IMG/VR virus record: IMGVR_UViG_3300027771_000105 | Span: 1-23,188 of that record | Reading direction: 5' to 3' (one strand) | From: a virus | DNA: 23,188 bases | Part shown: positions 1-6,578 of the stretch, one piece after another | How positions within the stretch are numbered: the first letter of the stretch is position 1 | Layout of the letters: the number at the start of each line of letters is the position of its first letter | Notes under the pieces: model-generated | Told to the model about the DNA's origin: nothing | What the model saw: only the letters and a program-made list of their open reading frames with translations | The model's database searches: none | Program-made: the position numbers and the translations under genes

Positions 1-58
1 GTGCCATAGTTTTGGCTTCGTCTAAACTCTCAATAATATACTCGTTAAACTCTATCAT
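1..58 (-). CDS. Partial phage gene, N-terminus only; capsid-targeting-like leader
   Basis: Only the first 19 codons are inside the window; the gene continues past position 1. The visible N-terminus is MIEFNEYIIESLDEAKTMA. Residues 1-11 match the shape of the T4 internal-head-protein targeting peptide as I remember it from IPIII (MKTYQEFIAE then A): a hydrophobic/aromatic stretch followed by I-x-E and a small residue. In T4 the prohead protease cuts after the Glu. A TATAAATA late-promoter core lies about 40 bp upstream, which fits a late head-associated protein. The two upstream neighbours have similar leaders. The function of the body of the protein cannot be seen. Confidence 0.6.
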   Translation of the reverse strand, partial: MIEFNEYIIESLDEAKTMA

Positions 59-97
59 GAGTACTTAATCCCATTTAATTTATTGTGGTGTTAGTAG

Positions 98-105
98 TAT
101 TTATA
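98..105 (-). promoter_or_regulatory. T4-like late promoter core (TATAAATA)
   Basis: TATAAATA on the minus strand, about 40 bp upstream of the start of the partial gene at 1-58 and in the gap after the 411-aa gene. It is identical to the T4 late-promoter core, which in T4 is read by host polymerase with gp55/gp33. Several other copies lie in front of minus-strand genes in this window. Confidence 0.6.
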
Positions 106-112
106 CGTACTA

Positions 113-1348
113 TTATGTTGAACTTTCCCAACCCTTTATGATTGAAGGATCGAAATTATTCTTTGAGAACTCCATTCTATCTACCAATTTAACGGCAGAA
201 CCTGTTAGATGATCAATCGCAACAAATCCTTCTGGGGATGTTACTTTAAATCCATCTGCAGTCTTAACAAATGTTGATATGCCACCAACCTCTGCTAGCT
301 TTTTGATTAACATTAACTTTGCTTCTACAATGTAGTTCTGTAGATCGAATATTAGTTTAAGATTAGCTTTATTGGATGTTGAGAAGAATGCAAGTATAGC
401 ATCACGTTTTACTGTCTGTGATGTCTTACCTTTCTCTGATTTACGCTTATCGATTTCTTTCTGGAAACGAGCGTTAACCCATACAATTAGTTCTGCTACG
501 TGCTTTGTTGTATTAGTGATACGTTTGCCGTTACGAACTTTAGTATTGTTGAATGTGTTGAGTAGGAGGTTTAATTCGTTGTTGCTCTCAATCTCTTTAA
601 GAGTTCCAGCGGCAATCTTTTGGAATACTTTACCGGCATTAGATAAATGCGAGGTTAATAGCTTTGTTTCTTTATTAGTGAATGTAGCAAGTCCTGACAT
701 ATCAGGCAGATCAGCAGAGATGCTCCATACAGAAGGTACTGTCTTTAGCTTTGATACGTCCACACCAAATGATGCTGACATAGCTTCTAATGAACTACCC
801 GTATAAGTTGTATGCCAAACCACACCAATATTAGCTTTCTTTAATGTGGCTGCTAGCTTTGATTCAGCTGGAACAGCATAGGCGATAGTGTTAGGATGCA
901 TTGTAATGTATTTCTTACCGTCAATAACAGACTTCTTTAGGTCGCCCTTAGTATACATGATATCACCTTGAATGACACCTTTAATTCCTAACTTAGGGAA
1001 TTCTTTTAATGCCATCTTCAGCTTCTCGCCTAGACCAGGACCATGGTTCTCGTCTACGTCAGCATCGGTATAATTTAGCTTTGGATTCTTATTGAATATG
1101 GATTTAGATCCTACAAAGAACTTTCCATTCTCTGGATTGATGCCAGCAAATACTGCAGGAGCACCATCCCATTTAACAGTAACATCAGTCTTAGCTTTAG
1201 TATGACCAGCTAACATATCTCGTAATGAACGCAATGCAAGGATTGCTTCACGAGCTCCTTTCACACCACCATCAAGCACAAGATCCTCAATATGAGTCAT
1301 ATGAGTATTCTTTGCTTCTTGTATTAAGTGTTCGCTCATCGATATCAT
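113..1348 (-). CDS. DUF6267-like phage protein with nucleotidyltransferase/ligase motifs
   Basis: 411 aa, resembling the conserved T4-like phage family I know as DUF6267. It carries what look like the motifs of the ATP-dependent ligase/nucleotidyltransferase fold. Motif I is KWDGAP at residues 59-64 (K-x-D-G, nucleotidyl-lysine candidate K59). A motif III-like QGDIMY follows near 127-132. Motif IV EGFV lies near 373-376 and motif V AVKLVDR has its Lys near 387. About 240 residues separate the middle from the C-terminal motifs, longer than in a minimal ligase. The N-terminus MISMSEHLIQE/A resembles a T4-type capsid-targeting leader with a prohead-protease site. RBS AAAGGAA lies 5-6 nt before the ATG; M4 is an alternative start. 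The gene overlaps the upstream one at the stop/start junction and probably shares its late promoter. Ligase-like activity and packaging are inferences from motifs. Confidence 0.7.
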   Translation of the reverse strand: MISMSEHLIQEAKNTHMTHIEDLVLDGGVKGAREAILALRSLRDMLAGHTKAKTDVTVKWDGAPAVFAGINPENGKFFVGSKSIFNKNPKLNYTDADVDENHGPGLGEKLKMALKEFPKLGIKGVIQGDIMYTKGDLKKSVIDGKKYITMHPNTIAYAVPAESKLAATLKKANIGVVWHTTYTGSSLEAMSASFGVDVSKLKTVPSVWSISADLPDMSGLATFTNKETKLLTSHLSNAGKVFQKIAAGTLKEIESNNELNLLLNTFNNTKVRNGKRITNTTKHVAELIVWVNARFQKEIDKRKSEKGKTSQTVKRDAILAFFSTSNKANLKLIFDLQNYIVEAKLMLIKKLAEVGGISTFVKTADGFKVTSPEGFVAIDHLTGSAVKLVDRMEFSKNNFDPSIIKGWESST

Positions 1349-2346
1349 TATATTTCCTTTAACTTACGTCTTGTATTCATATACGCAACAGGATAGATTC
1401 CTGCTCTGATGTTCTTTACTTCAACACCCTTAGGCGACATTACTTTACGTCCAGATCTAAATGTAGCTCCGAACACTGCAGTAAACTTACCTATCTTGGC
1501 CCACTTAACATCACCATTAATGTGAATGCTCTCTGAGAAGTCTAAAGTATACTTCCCTTTCTTGCCAATTAGCAACGGATTTCCTTGTCCAATACAATGA
1601 CAATTATCTCTTGCAAATGCACCACCATATCCTGGTCCGTACACAGATGCGTTAATTAGCCTAGGATCTTTGATAACTCTGTAGTATGCATCGCCAGACT
1701 TTGGCTTATCAGTCTTATATACAGCAGCTAGATCATTAACGAATGCTTCAATCTCTTTGTGCTTTATACCTGACTTGATGGAGATACCACCATACTGACT
1801 GAAGCCTTTAGCGCCACCTTCTTTCTTATGAGAGATGAAACCTACTTCTTTGCCACTACTATTGATCAATGCAATGTCTGCTTTAGGATCGCCTTTGATG
1901 TGATCTGATGAAGCAGTTACGACATCTGCAACAGTAAACTTTCCAATCTTAACTGAGATGCCTTTGTTGCCATTAGCCATTACTGCTTTTCTGATATAAC
2001 CATCAAGGTCACTTGTAGCAAGTATCTCGGCATCCATTGCTTTGAATCCAGAAGGCTTTCTTACATGCTTAATGTGGATGTAACCGATAGATGTATGTAA
2101 TGCTGGATTACCATCGATGTCATACACTTTCTTAGAAAGTAGTCTGAATGTAGTACCAGCTTGTGTAACAGAAGTTTGGATACCATTCTGATCATATACA
2201 GGAACGTCTTTCTTTTTGTTCTCTATAGAATAATCTATGGTTAATGCTTTAGGATTATCGATAACATATTTCTTGATGTTCGGTGTGCCATTGGTAGACT
2301 TACCTACTAACGTTGCCTCCGAGATGTACCCTATAAATGTCTGCAT
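1348..2346 (-). CDS. Phage protein with PD-(D/E)xK nuclease-like core and capsid-targeting-like leader
   Basis: 332 aa. The N-terminus MQTFIGYISE/A matches the T4 IPIII capsid-targeting peptide almost position by position (aromatic at 4, aromatic-Ile-small-Glu at 7-10, Ala at 11). The central region has KADIAL (D157), a short hydrophobic strand and GFISHK (K174), followed by GFSQYGG. This pattern recurs in phage proteins I recall as restriction-endonuclease-like, and D-x16-x-K fits a PD-(D/E)xK core, although Ser replaces the usual acidic residue before x-K. It is directly followed by the ligase-like gene (stop and start overlap) and preceded by TATAAATA, so the pair looks like a late operon. 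Nuclease activity is a hypothesis; the family assignment is by eye. Confidence 0.55.
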   Translation of the reverse strand: MQTFIGYISEATLVGKSTNGTPNIKKYVIDNPKALTIDYSIENKKKDVPVYDQNGIQTSVTQAGTTFRLLSKKVYDIDGNPALHTSIGYIHIKHVRKPSGFKAMDAEILATSDLDGYIRKAVMANGNKGISVKIGKFTVADVVTASSDHIKGDPKADIALINSSGKEVGFISHKKEGGAKGFSQYGGISIKSGIKHKEIEAFVNDLAAVYKTDKPKSGDAYYRVIKDPRLINASVYGPGYGGAFARDNCHCIGQGNPLLIGKKGKYTLDFSESIHINGDVKWAKIGKFTAVFGATFRSGRKVMSPKGVEVKNIRAGIYPVAYMNTRRKLKEI

Positions 2347-2374
2347 GTATATTCCGTAATGATATCGTTTTGTA

Positions 2375-2382
2375 TATTTATA
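2375..2382 (-). promoter_or_regulatory. T4-like late promoter core (TATAAATA)
   Basis: TATAAATA on the minus strand about 30 bp before the ATG of the 332-aa gene, just downstream of the terminator of the preceding operon. The terminator-then-late-promoter order suggests that 2346 down to 113 is a separately controlled late operon. Confidence 0.65.
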
Positions 2383-2398
2383 TAAATTAAAATTGCAT

Positions 2399-2425
2399 AA
2401 AAAAAGGGCCCTAGAAGGCCCCTTA
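2399..2425 (-). terminator. Intrinsic terminator after the dut/dcd-type gene
   Basis: On the minus strand AAGGGGCC-TTCTA-GGGCCCTT (one internal mismatch) is followed by a run of seven T. A second small hairpin (GGGGCTC/GAGCTCC) sits between it and the stop codon at 2461. It separates the nucleotide-metabolism operon from the late operon downstream. Confidence 0.8.
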
Positions 2426-2460
2426 ACATAGTTTAAGGAGCTCTACAGAGCCCCATTTGG

Positions 2461-2958
2461 TTATGTATATTTAACGTCGTGTGCTTTACCATCACCATAC
2501 GAACCATCATAGTCGTGTAGTGATTCTGCATCGAAGCTAAGATATTGACCGATACGAGTACCAGGAGCAATCTTCATTGGTCCACAAGTGATATGCATTA
2601 CTGCTGCCATCACTCCATCATATCCTGTGTCATATAGTCCTGAAGTTAAGAATACACCATTACGGTTCAGAGTAGAACGAGTGATAACAAATCCTGCTTC
2701 ATCCTTTCCTACTTTGATCTTATTCTCCATGATAACTTCATAATGACCTTCTGGTAGATTGAAGATGCCATGACGATTAAGTTCACATGGATCAGATCCC
2801 CGATGGACCTTATTATCTTCATCGATTTCAAATGTGTTCTTTGAAATACGAAACACCTTACCAATTCGAAGATCAACTGCGTTCGGTTGAACGTCACCTT
2901 CCTGAATGGCAGACAGCTCTGAAGTAGAACTACCGCCCCCAATATTCTTCATACTCAT
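2461..2958 (-). CDS. dcd: dUTPase/dCTP deaminase family protein
   Basis: 165 aa of the trimeric dUTPase/DCD fold. Recognisable blocks are QPNAVDLRIG (substrate-loop region), RSTLNRNGV, GLYDTGYDG and GTRIGQYLSF, ending in YDGSYG as in dCTP deaminases. The GLYDTGYDG block matches dUTPase motif III (compare GLIDSDYQG of E. coli Dut), where the Asp activates water. The Glu that deaminases carry just after this block (LEFYN in E. coli Dcd) is not obvious; VMHIT stands there. It could therefore act as a dUTPase rather than a deaminase, or be bifunctional. Either activity lowers dUTP and supplies dUMP for the ThyX encoded at 9341-10033. Its start overlaps the stop of the 91-aa gene upstream. Confidence 0.8.
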   Translation of the reverse strand: MSMKNIGGGSSTSELSAIQEGDVQPNAVDLRIGKVFRISKNTFEIDEDNKVHRGSDPCELNRHGIFNLPEGHYEVIMENKIKVGKDEAGFVITRSTLNRNGVFLTSGLYDTGYDGVMAAVMHITCGPMKIAPGTRIGQYLSFDAESLHDYDGSYGDGKAHDVKYT

Positions 2959-3233
2959 TAAACTTCATCCTTTGTGTCATGCATCATTAAAATAATGTAA
3001 TGGATTGCTTTTAACAAATCCTTACGGTTATACCCATCCTTCTTCCCAAAGCGTCCTAGATACTTAATAGCAGTATCACGTGCTGTTGTATCCAATGACC
3101 CTAACGACTTCCATACATCGATGATTTGAAGATCATCCCCTTGCACATAGTGCTGGTTGTATGTTGAGTTTACATAGTCTGTAATCTCTTTGAGGATATC
3201 ACCCTCATCATATTTGTAATTAATATCTGTCAC
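2958..3233 (-). CDS. DUF3310-like small phage protein
   Basis: 91 aa. The C-terminal half (DVWKSLG, a helix, then YLGRFGKKDGYNRKDLLKAIHY) resembles the DUF3310 family common in phages, whose members share an R/K-G linker followed by DLLKA-type helices. These are sometimes labelled nucleotide kinases in phage annotations, but no P-loop is visible, so no enzymatic claim is made. The start overlaps the end of the transglycosylase-like gene by 14 nt and its stop overlaps the ATG of the dut/dcd gene, so it is translationally coupled on both sides. Confidence 0.65.
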   Translation of the reverse strand: MTDINYKYDEGDILKEITDYVNSTYNQHYVQGDDLQIIDVWKSLGSLDTTARDTAIKYLGRFGKKDGYNRKDLLKAIHYIILMMHDTKDEV

Positions 3234-4095
3234 TCAAACTCTCCATCATTTTGTCAATCACATAGATGTTAGTTGCACAATGAGACACTAGATCTAATGC
3301 CCTCGATGAATCACAACCAATCAACTTATAATCAAAATCTACTTCTAATTCAAATTTACCATCCACCAAACCAGTAGGTGAGTTGTCAAACTTGATACTA
3401 TTTAATCCAGCCCAAATAGCAGCCGAACTATCCCATGTGTCAATCAAATCCATATAACGAGCAAGTAATTCGATCTCATTAGGACCATCAACCATACCCA
3501 GTAAGTGAATCATCTTACCATTGTCTACAATCTTTTCTAGGATTCCACGTTCATCCAACATATTCATAAACTTCCAACGAGATAAGAATCGTTGTAACTT
3601 GTTATTCTTCTCTACACCAAATGCATTAGGAATAGCAAGAATAGAGAATCCAATGTAATCTACATGTTCAGATTCTGATGCCCACTCGAATGCATTAAGC
3701 AATCCTTCGATATCACCGATCTCTGATTGTGGAACAAAGAACGTACCAAAGCCTGCCTCACGTAATTGTGGAGCCATTTCAACAGCTGCTTGGATTGTTT
3801 TAGAGTGATGCTCTGTAGGATAGTCTGACATAACAATGTAGTCAGCATTGACTTTAGTTCCCATCTCGATTAACTTATCAGATGGATACATTGGTCGACC
3901 CTGCTTGAACATTTCAAATGCAGAGTTATCCATGATGTTAACTACATCAAGGCCTTCACATTTATCAGCATACCACTTAGTGTATACTTTATCTGTTTCG
4001 ACAAGATGTGCTAGGGTTAGATGAAATTCACGATCACCAACAAGGATGTCCAATAGATGAGGATCACCAGGACAGATATGACAAAATGTAGCCAT
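3220..4095 (-). CDS. dpdA: TGT/DpdA-like guanine transglycosylase
   Basis: 291 aa, TIM-barrel-like, resembling the tRNA-guanine transglycosylase superfamily and its phage DNA-modifying branch DpdA. Features are NIMDNSAFE (candidate catalytic Asp56), DYIVMSDYP, FFVPQSE (compare the Q-loop), HLLGMVDGPNEIE (197-209, equivalent to the Y/HLMG strand) and LIDTWDSSAA (219-225, candidate second catalytic Asp). It is much shorter than bacterial Tgt (about 375 aa) and I see no C-terminal CxCx2C zinc site, which argues for the phage DpdA type. With folE, queD and queE nearby it would exchange guanine in phage DNA for a 7-deazaguanine, protecting it from host restriction. The DNA rather than tRNA target is inferred. 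RBS GGAG lies about 10 nt upstream. The symbol is tentative. Confidence 0.65.
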   Translation of the reverse strand: MATFCHICPGDPHLLDILVGDREFHLTLAHLVETDKVYTKWYADKCEGLDVVNIMDNSAFEMFKQGRPMYPSDKLIEMGTKVNADYIVMSDYPTEHHSKTIQAAVEMAPQLREAGFGTFFVPQSEIGDIEGLLNAFEWASESEHVDYIGFSILAIPNAFGVEKNNKLQRFLSRWKFMNMLDERGILEKIVDNGKMIHLLGMVDGPNEIELLARYMDLIDTWDSSAAIWAGLNSIKFDNSPTGLVDGKFELEVDFDYKLIGCDSSRALDLVSHCATNIYVIDKMMESLSDRY

Positions 4096-4111
4096 TATAA
4101 ACTTACTCCAT

Positions 4112-4138
4112 AATAAAAGGCACCGAAGTGCCTATTTT
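4112..4138 (-). terminator. Intrinsic terminator with UUCG tetraloop
   Basis: Minus strand AGGCAC-TTCG-GTGCCT followed by TTTTATT: a six-pair stem closed by an extra-stable UUCG loop. It lies between the 68-aa gene and the transglycosylase-like gene. The flanking AATA and ATTTT make it plausible in either direction, but the genes run only on the minus strand. I see no promoter between it and the ATG at 4095, so the downstream operon may depend on read-through. Confidence 0.8.
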
Positions 4139-4141
4139 AAA

Positions 4142-4348
4142 TTAATCACCCATAGCTTGAGATACTAGATCATCCCAATACTTCTTAGTCATAGCAGCAC
4201 CAAACTTCTTGGTAAACTCTTTCTTCAACTTCTCGTGATCATGCTTAGTATTTTCCATACCATAGATAACCCAACCGATCATAGTTGCGATCTCTTTGTT
4301 TGAAGCTTCGTTTAATTCTGATACAACATCCGTATACGTTTTGCTCAT
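4142..4348 (-). CDS. Small hypothetical phage protein
   Basis: 68 aa, highly charged and helical (KLKKEFTKKFG, KKYWDDLVSQA). No family recognised. It has an AAGAG-type RBS, is followed at once by a UUCG terminator, and is preceded both by a TATAAATA late core (4378-4385) and by a sigma70 promoter embedded in the upstream gene (4441-4469). It could therefore be expressed early and late as a one-gene transcript. Confidence 0.7.
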   Translation of the reverse strand: MSKTYTDVVSELNEASNKEIATMIGWVIYGMENTKHDHEKLKKEFTKKFGAAMTKKYWDDLVSQAMGD

Positions 4349-4377
4349 GACTCTTTACTCTTAATTAATAGTTACTT

Positions 4378-4385
4378 TATTTATA
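4378..4385 (-). promoter_or_regulatory. T4-like late promoter core (TATAAATA)
   Basis: TATAAATA on the minus strand 30 bp before the ATG of the 68-aa gene and just past the stop of the 121-aa gene. It is downstream of a sigma70 promoter for the same gene, giving a possible early/late pair. Confidence 0.5.
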
Positions 4386-4388
4386 TGA

Positions 4389-4754
4389 TTACGGTTCGTA
4401 TGTAGCAAAAGAACCGTTCTCTCTGTCTTCCGATACGTCTATTATAACACGTCTACCTGGATAAGTCAACGATATTTGTTCAGCTAATTCATCTGATAAC
4501 ATCTCACATGACATATGATCAATTTGTAATACATCACCAGCATACAGAGCTTCACACCAACGTTTGAATTGAATAAACTCAACATCACGATCATCATGAA
4601 ATACTTCTAGCTGCACTTTGAAATGAAAGATATGTCTATGAGCATAACCTAGAAAGCTAACATCATCCAAACGTTCATTCAATGCTGCATCAGGATAACG
4701 ATGAATGCCTTCCTTCTGAAATGTGACCCATACAAAATTATCAACTTTATTCAT
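4389..4754 (-). CDS. Conserved T4-like phage protein, 121 aa
   Basis: Resembles a protein conserved in marine T4-like phages: starts near FVWVTFQKEGIH, then LGYAHRHIFHFKV, HDDRDVEFIQFKRW and a conserved tail IDVSEDRENGS. The HRHIFHF segment, the FIQFKRW segment and the SCEMLSDELAEQI helix loosely recall the T-fold layout of QueD (H-x-H strand, DF-xLK, PTSENLA helix), but no complete zinc or catalytic set can be pointed to, so no function is assigned. It overlaps the nuclease-like gene by one base. A sigma70 promoter for the next gene lies inside its 3' part. Confidence 0.7.
   Translation of the reverse strand: MNKVDNFVWVTFQKEGIHRYPDAALNERLDDVSFLGYAHRHIFHFKVQLEVFHDDRDVEFIQFKRWCEALYAGDVLQIDHMSCEMLSDELAEQISLTYPGRRVIIDVSEDRENGSFATYEP
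4441..4469 (-). promoter_or_regulatory. Sigma70 promoter inside the 121-aa gene
   Basis: Minus strand TTGACT - 17 bp - TATAAT (-35 at 4464-4469, -10 at 4441-4446). It points to the 68-aa gene at 4142-4348. The heptamer TAGACGT occurs twice around the -10, which could be a binding site. It has the same 17-bp architecture as the other early promoters here. Confidence 0.75.
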
Positions 4755-5212
4755 TATACATTTACCTTACTTAGTCGTCTCGATACGAATTTTGGTGAGT
4801 CGGCTGGAGTGATTATAATATAGTCACTACCACGAGCATTTGCTTTATACCAAGTCTTCATTTCTTCTGTTCCATACCATGCTACCCAACCAGTATCTGG
4901 ATTAACATGAAAGTAACGATCATTGATATGTTTAGGATTAAACAACCAATCTGCATAAACAAAGAATGAACCATACTTAGACATATTACTCTTAACATCA
5001 CATGAATATTTGTTATGCCATGTAGGAGCTTTAAAGTACAAGTCAATACCTTTAGTTTGTAATGACTTATCATCTTCACAATCTTCAACAGCCCAACCCC
5101 AGCTCTCGAAAACCTTCTTCATAAACAACTCACCAATACGACCTTTCTTGCCAGAAGCACCATACGCTTCTTCAGTTGTATCAGTCCACTCACTAGTTAA
5201 ACGTTCACTCAT
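4754..5212 (-). CDS. PD-(D/E)xK nuclease-like protein
   Basis: 152 aa with the full signature of a PD-(D/E)xK nuclease: a helix with Glu28 (KGRIGELFMKK), then GIDLYF with Asp57, a beta turn and CDVKSN with Asp72-x-Lys74. This order and spacing (E, D, D-x-K) is that of small endonucleases. An aromatic C-terminal half follows (WLFNPKH, TGWVAWYG). It may act on host DNA or on recombination or replication intermediates; the sequence does not say which. It sits in an early operon started at 5476-5504 and overlaps the 121-aa gene by one base. Confidence 0.65.
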   Translation of the reverse strand: MSERLTSEWTDTTEEAYGASGKKGRIGELFMKKVFESWGWAVEDCEDDKSLQTKGIDLYFKAPTWHNKYSCDVKSNMSKYGSFFVYADWLFNPKHINDRYFHVNPDTGWVAWYGTEEMKTWYKANARGSDYIIITPADSPKFVSRRLSKVNV

Positions 5213-5222
5213 AATATAATTC

Positions 5223-5444
5223 CTATTTGATAACTTTAGTATCTTTGTTCAAAGCTAGATTAGCTGCAATGAAGTCTAACTTAGGAGCATTAGATCCATT
5301 CACAGCCTTAGTGAACTTAACTACATTCTCGTTGAATTTACCTTTATGGTCAAACTCATCGATTGCACCTAATAATAAATCACGCTTTGTTTGAACATCT
5401 TTAGTTGCCCAAACTGCTTGTGCTACCTTATCAAAATCTTGCAT
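5223..5444 (-). CDS. Small hypothetical phage protein, 73 aa
   Basis: Reads MQDFDKVAQAVWATKDVQTKRDLLLGAI at the N-terminus, helical and soluble; no family assigned. I start it at the ATG at 5442-5444, which has a GAAGGG RBS. The open frame extends eight codons further to a TTG, which lies close to the transcription start and is unlikely to be used. First gene of the operon 5444 to 4389. Confidence 0.7.
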   Translation of the reverse strand: MQDFDKVAQAVWATKDVQTKRDLLLGAIDEFDHKGKFNENVVKFTKAVNGSNAPKLDFIAANLALNKDTKVIK

Positions 5445-5475
5445 AATAAAAAACCCTTCGTTAGTCAATATAGCT

Positions 5476-5504
5476 ATTATACCATACTTTCATCAGAAGG
5501 GCAA
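5476..5504 (-). promoter_or_regulatory. Sigma70 promoter
   Basis: Minus strand TTGCCC - 17 bp - TATAAT followed by AGC (-35 at 5499-5504, -10 at 5476-5481), just upstream of the 73-aa gene. The TATAATAGC string is shared with the promoters at 8843 and 11539. Confidence 0.8.
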
Positions 5505-5509
5505 CAGGG

Positions 5510-6178
5510 TTAACGATTTATATTTGCCATTACTTCACGTCGAAGACCACTATTCTGATCTCCAAATTGTCCAAGTACACAAGCTGTGACAGTAGAAGAT
5601 GTAGTATCTTTAATGCCTCGTTGCGATACACAAGTATGAGCAGCTTCAATAACAACCATTACATCAGGAGAATCCGTGATGAATGCAATAGCATGTGCTA
5701 TCTGTTGATTGAGACGTTCTTGTACTTGAGGACGTTGTGCAAAGTATTGTGTGATACGATTCAACTTAGAAAGACCTAATACCTTCTTACCTGGAATGTA
5801 AGCGATATGAGCCTTACCGATAATCGGACGAAGGTGATGTTCACAATCAGAGAATAAAGTAATGTTCTTTTCTAGTACGAACTCTTCGCCATTACAGAAC
5901 TTGTTCTCTACTGTAGTACACTTCGGAAAGTTTTCATCTTGAAGACCACCAAAGATTTCATTGACATACATCTTAGCAACTCGAATTGGAGTCTCTTCTA
6001 ATGAATCATCAGTTAGATCTAATCCCAATACCTGAAGCATCTCTGCTGTAAGTTCTGCGATACGATCAATCTTTGTTTGAGAATCTACATATAATAGATC
6101 TGTGGTAGGAGTATTAATACCCATTTTAGTTAAATGAGCGTTTACCTTAATGCCTAAGGCATGGTTTGATTTTGACAT
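5510..6178 (-). CDS. folE: GTP cyclohydrolase I (FolE)
   Basis: 222 aa, full length. Converts GTP to dihydroneopterin triphosphate, the first step of both folate and 7-deazaguanine synthesis. Family blocks are complete: SDCEHHLRPI (C112, H114, H115, zinc site), GLSKLNRI, AQRPQVQERL and EAAHTCVSQRG (third zinc ligand C183). RBS AAAGGAA lies close to the ATG. The 5' leader at 6206-6272 is predicted to fold strongly. With queD and queE it provides CDG for base modification; it could also supply folate, although the phage's ThyX uses folate only as a methylene donor. Identification is firm; the DNA-modification role is inferred from neighbours. Confidence 0.95.
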   Translation of the reverse strand: MSKSNHALGIKVNAHLTKMGINTPTTDLLYVDSQTKIDRIAELTAEMLQVLGLDLTDDSLEETPIRVAKMYVNEIFGGLQDENFPKCTTVENKFCNGEEFVLEKNITLFSDCEHHLRPIIGKAHIAYIPGKKVLGLSKLNRITQYFAQRPQVQERLNQQIAHAIAFITDSPDVMVVIEAAHTCVSQRGIKDTTSSTVTACVLGQFGDQNSGLRREVMANINR

Positions 6179-6205
6179 TGTATTTCCTTTTCGGTATAGT
6201 TTATT

Positions 6206-6272
6206 GTCTGTAGAAAAGGGGCAGGACAGACGGCTCCGGCCAGGATAAAACTCTTACGAGTGCAACTCCTGG
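6206..6272 (-). promoter_or_regulatory. Structured RNA leader of folE (candidate cis-regulator)
   Basis: The roughly 110-nt gap before folE folds into two perfect stems on the minus strand. Hairpin 1 is CCAGGA/TCCTGG (6267-6272 with 6240-6245) enclosing ACTC-GTAA-GAGT, a GNRA-type tetraloop. Hairpin 2 is GTCTGT/ACAGAC (6226-6231 with 6206-6211) with a C-rich loop. CCGGAGCC links them. I cannot match it to the THF or preQ1 riboswitch consensus from memory, so it is reported as an unassigned structured leader. Confidence 0.45.
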
Positions 6273-6293
6273 ATCACCTTATTGCTTCTTTAA

Positions 6294-6491
6294 TTAGGTT
6301 CCGCGTTTTAAATGCTTATCCATCTTCTTCTTGTAGTCATCGATGAATTTCTGAGCTTTATCTAAACGTCCAGCCATCATATGTTTATGAGCTAATTTGT
6401 ATATAGGTTCATCCATATACTTTTTAAACTTCATTAGATCACGAGCTATTTGATCAGTCCGTGTAATTGATTCTTTGAATGATAACATCAT
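6294..6491 (-). CDS. Small basic hypothetical protein, 65 aa
   Basis: Lys-rich and helical (FKKYMDEPIYKL, KKKMDKHLKRG) with no recognised family. It starts with two consecutive Met codons; a TAGGA-type RBS is upstream. It is the first gene after the promoter at 6520-6548 and lies upstream of folE with the structured leader between them, so the two are probably co-transcribed. Confidence 0.65.
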   Translation of the reverse strand: MMLSFKESITRTDQIARDLMKFKKYMDEPIYKLAHKHMMAGRLDKAQKFIDDYKKKMDKHLKRGT

Positions 6492-6519
6492 GGTTTAGTT
6501 CCTAGTTATATATGTATCT

Positions 6520-6548
6520 ATTATCCCTTATAGTAACATTAATGTCAA
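6520..6548 (-). promoter_or_regulatory. Sigma70 promoter with flanking inverted repeat
   Basis: Minus strand TTGACA - 17 bp - GATAAT (-35 at 6543-6548, -10 at 6520-6525). An inverted repeat TCCCTTAT/ATAAGGGA brackets it, one arm just upstream of the -35 and the other overlapping the -10, as an operator would. A TATAAATA late core lies at 6570-6577. It drives the 65-aa gene and folE. Confidence 0.75.
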
Positions 6549-6569
6549 CAGATAAGGGACTATTAGTTC

Positions 6570-6577
6570 TATTTATA
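6570..6577 (-). promoter_or_regulatory. T4-like late promoter core (TATAAATA)
   Basis: TATAAATA directly after the queE stop and just upstream of the sigma70 promoter for the 65-aa gene and folE; another possible early/late pair. Being AT-rich, a single copy could be chance. Confidence 0.4.
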
Positions 6578-6578
6578 A

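Noticed and set aside
372-806. 144-aa plus-strand open frame
   Set aside because: Antisense to the 411-aa gene, with no RBS or recognisable family; a shadow of the real frame.
5445-5468. Longer start for the 73-aa gene
   Set aside because: The extension starts at a TTG lying close to the expected transcription start; an ATG with a GAAGGG RBS follows.
6206-6272. THF or preQ1 riboswitch before folE
   Set aside because: The hairpins are real, but I could not match conserved positions of these classes by eye, so only a structured leader is claimed.
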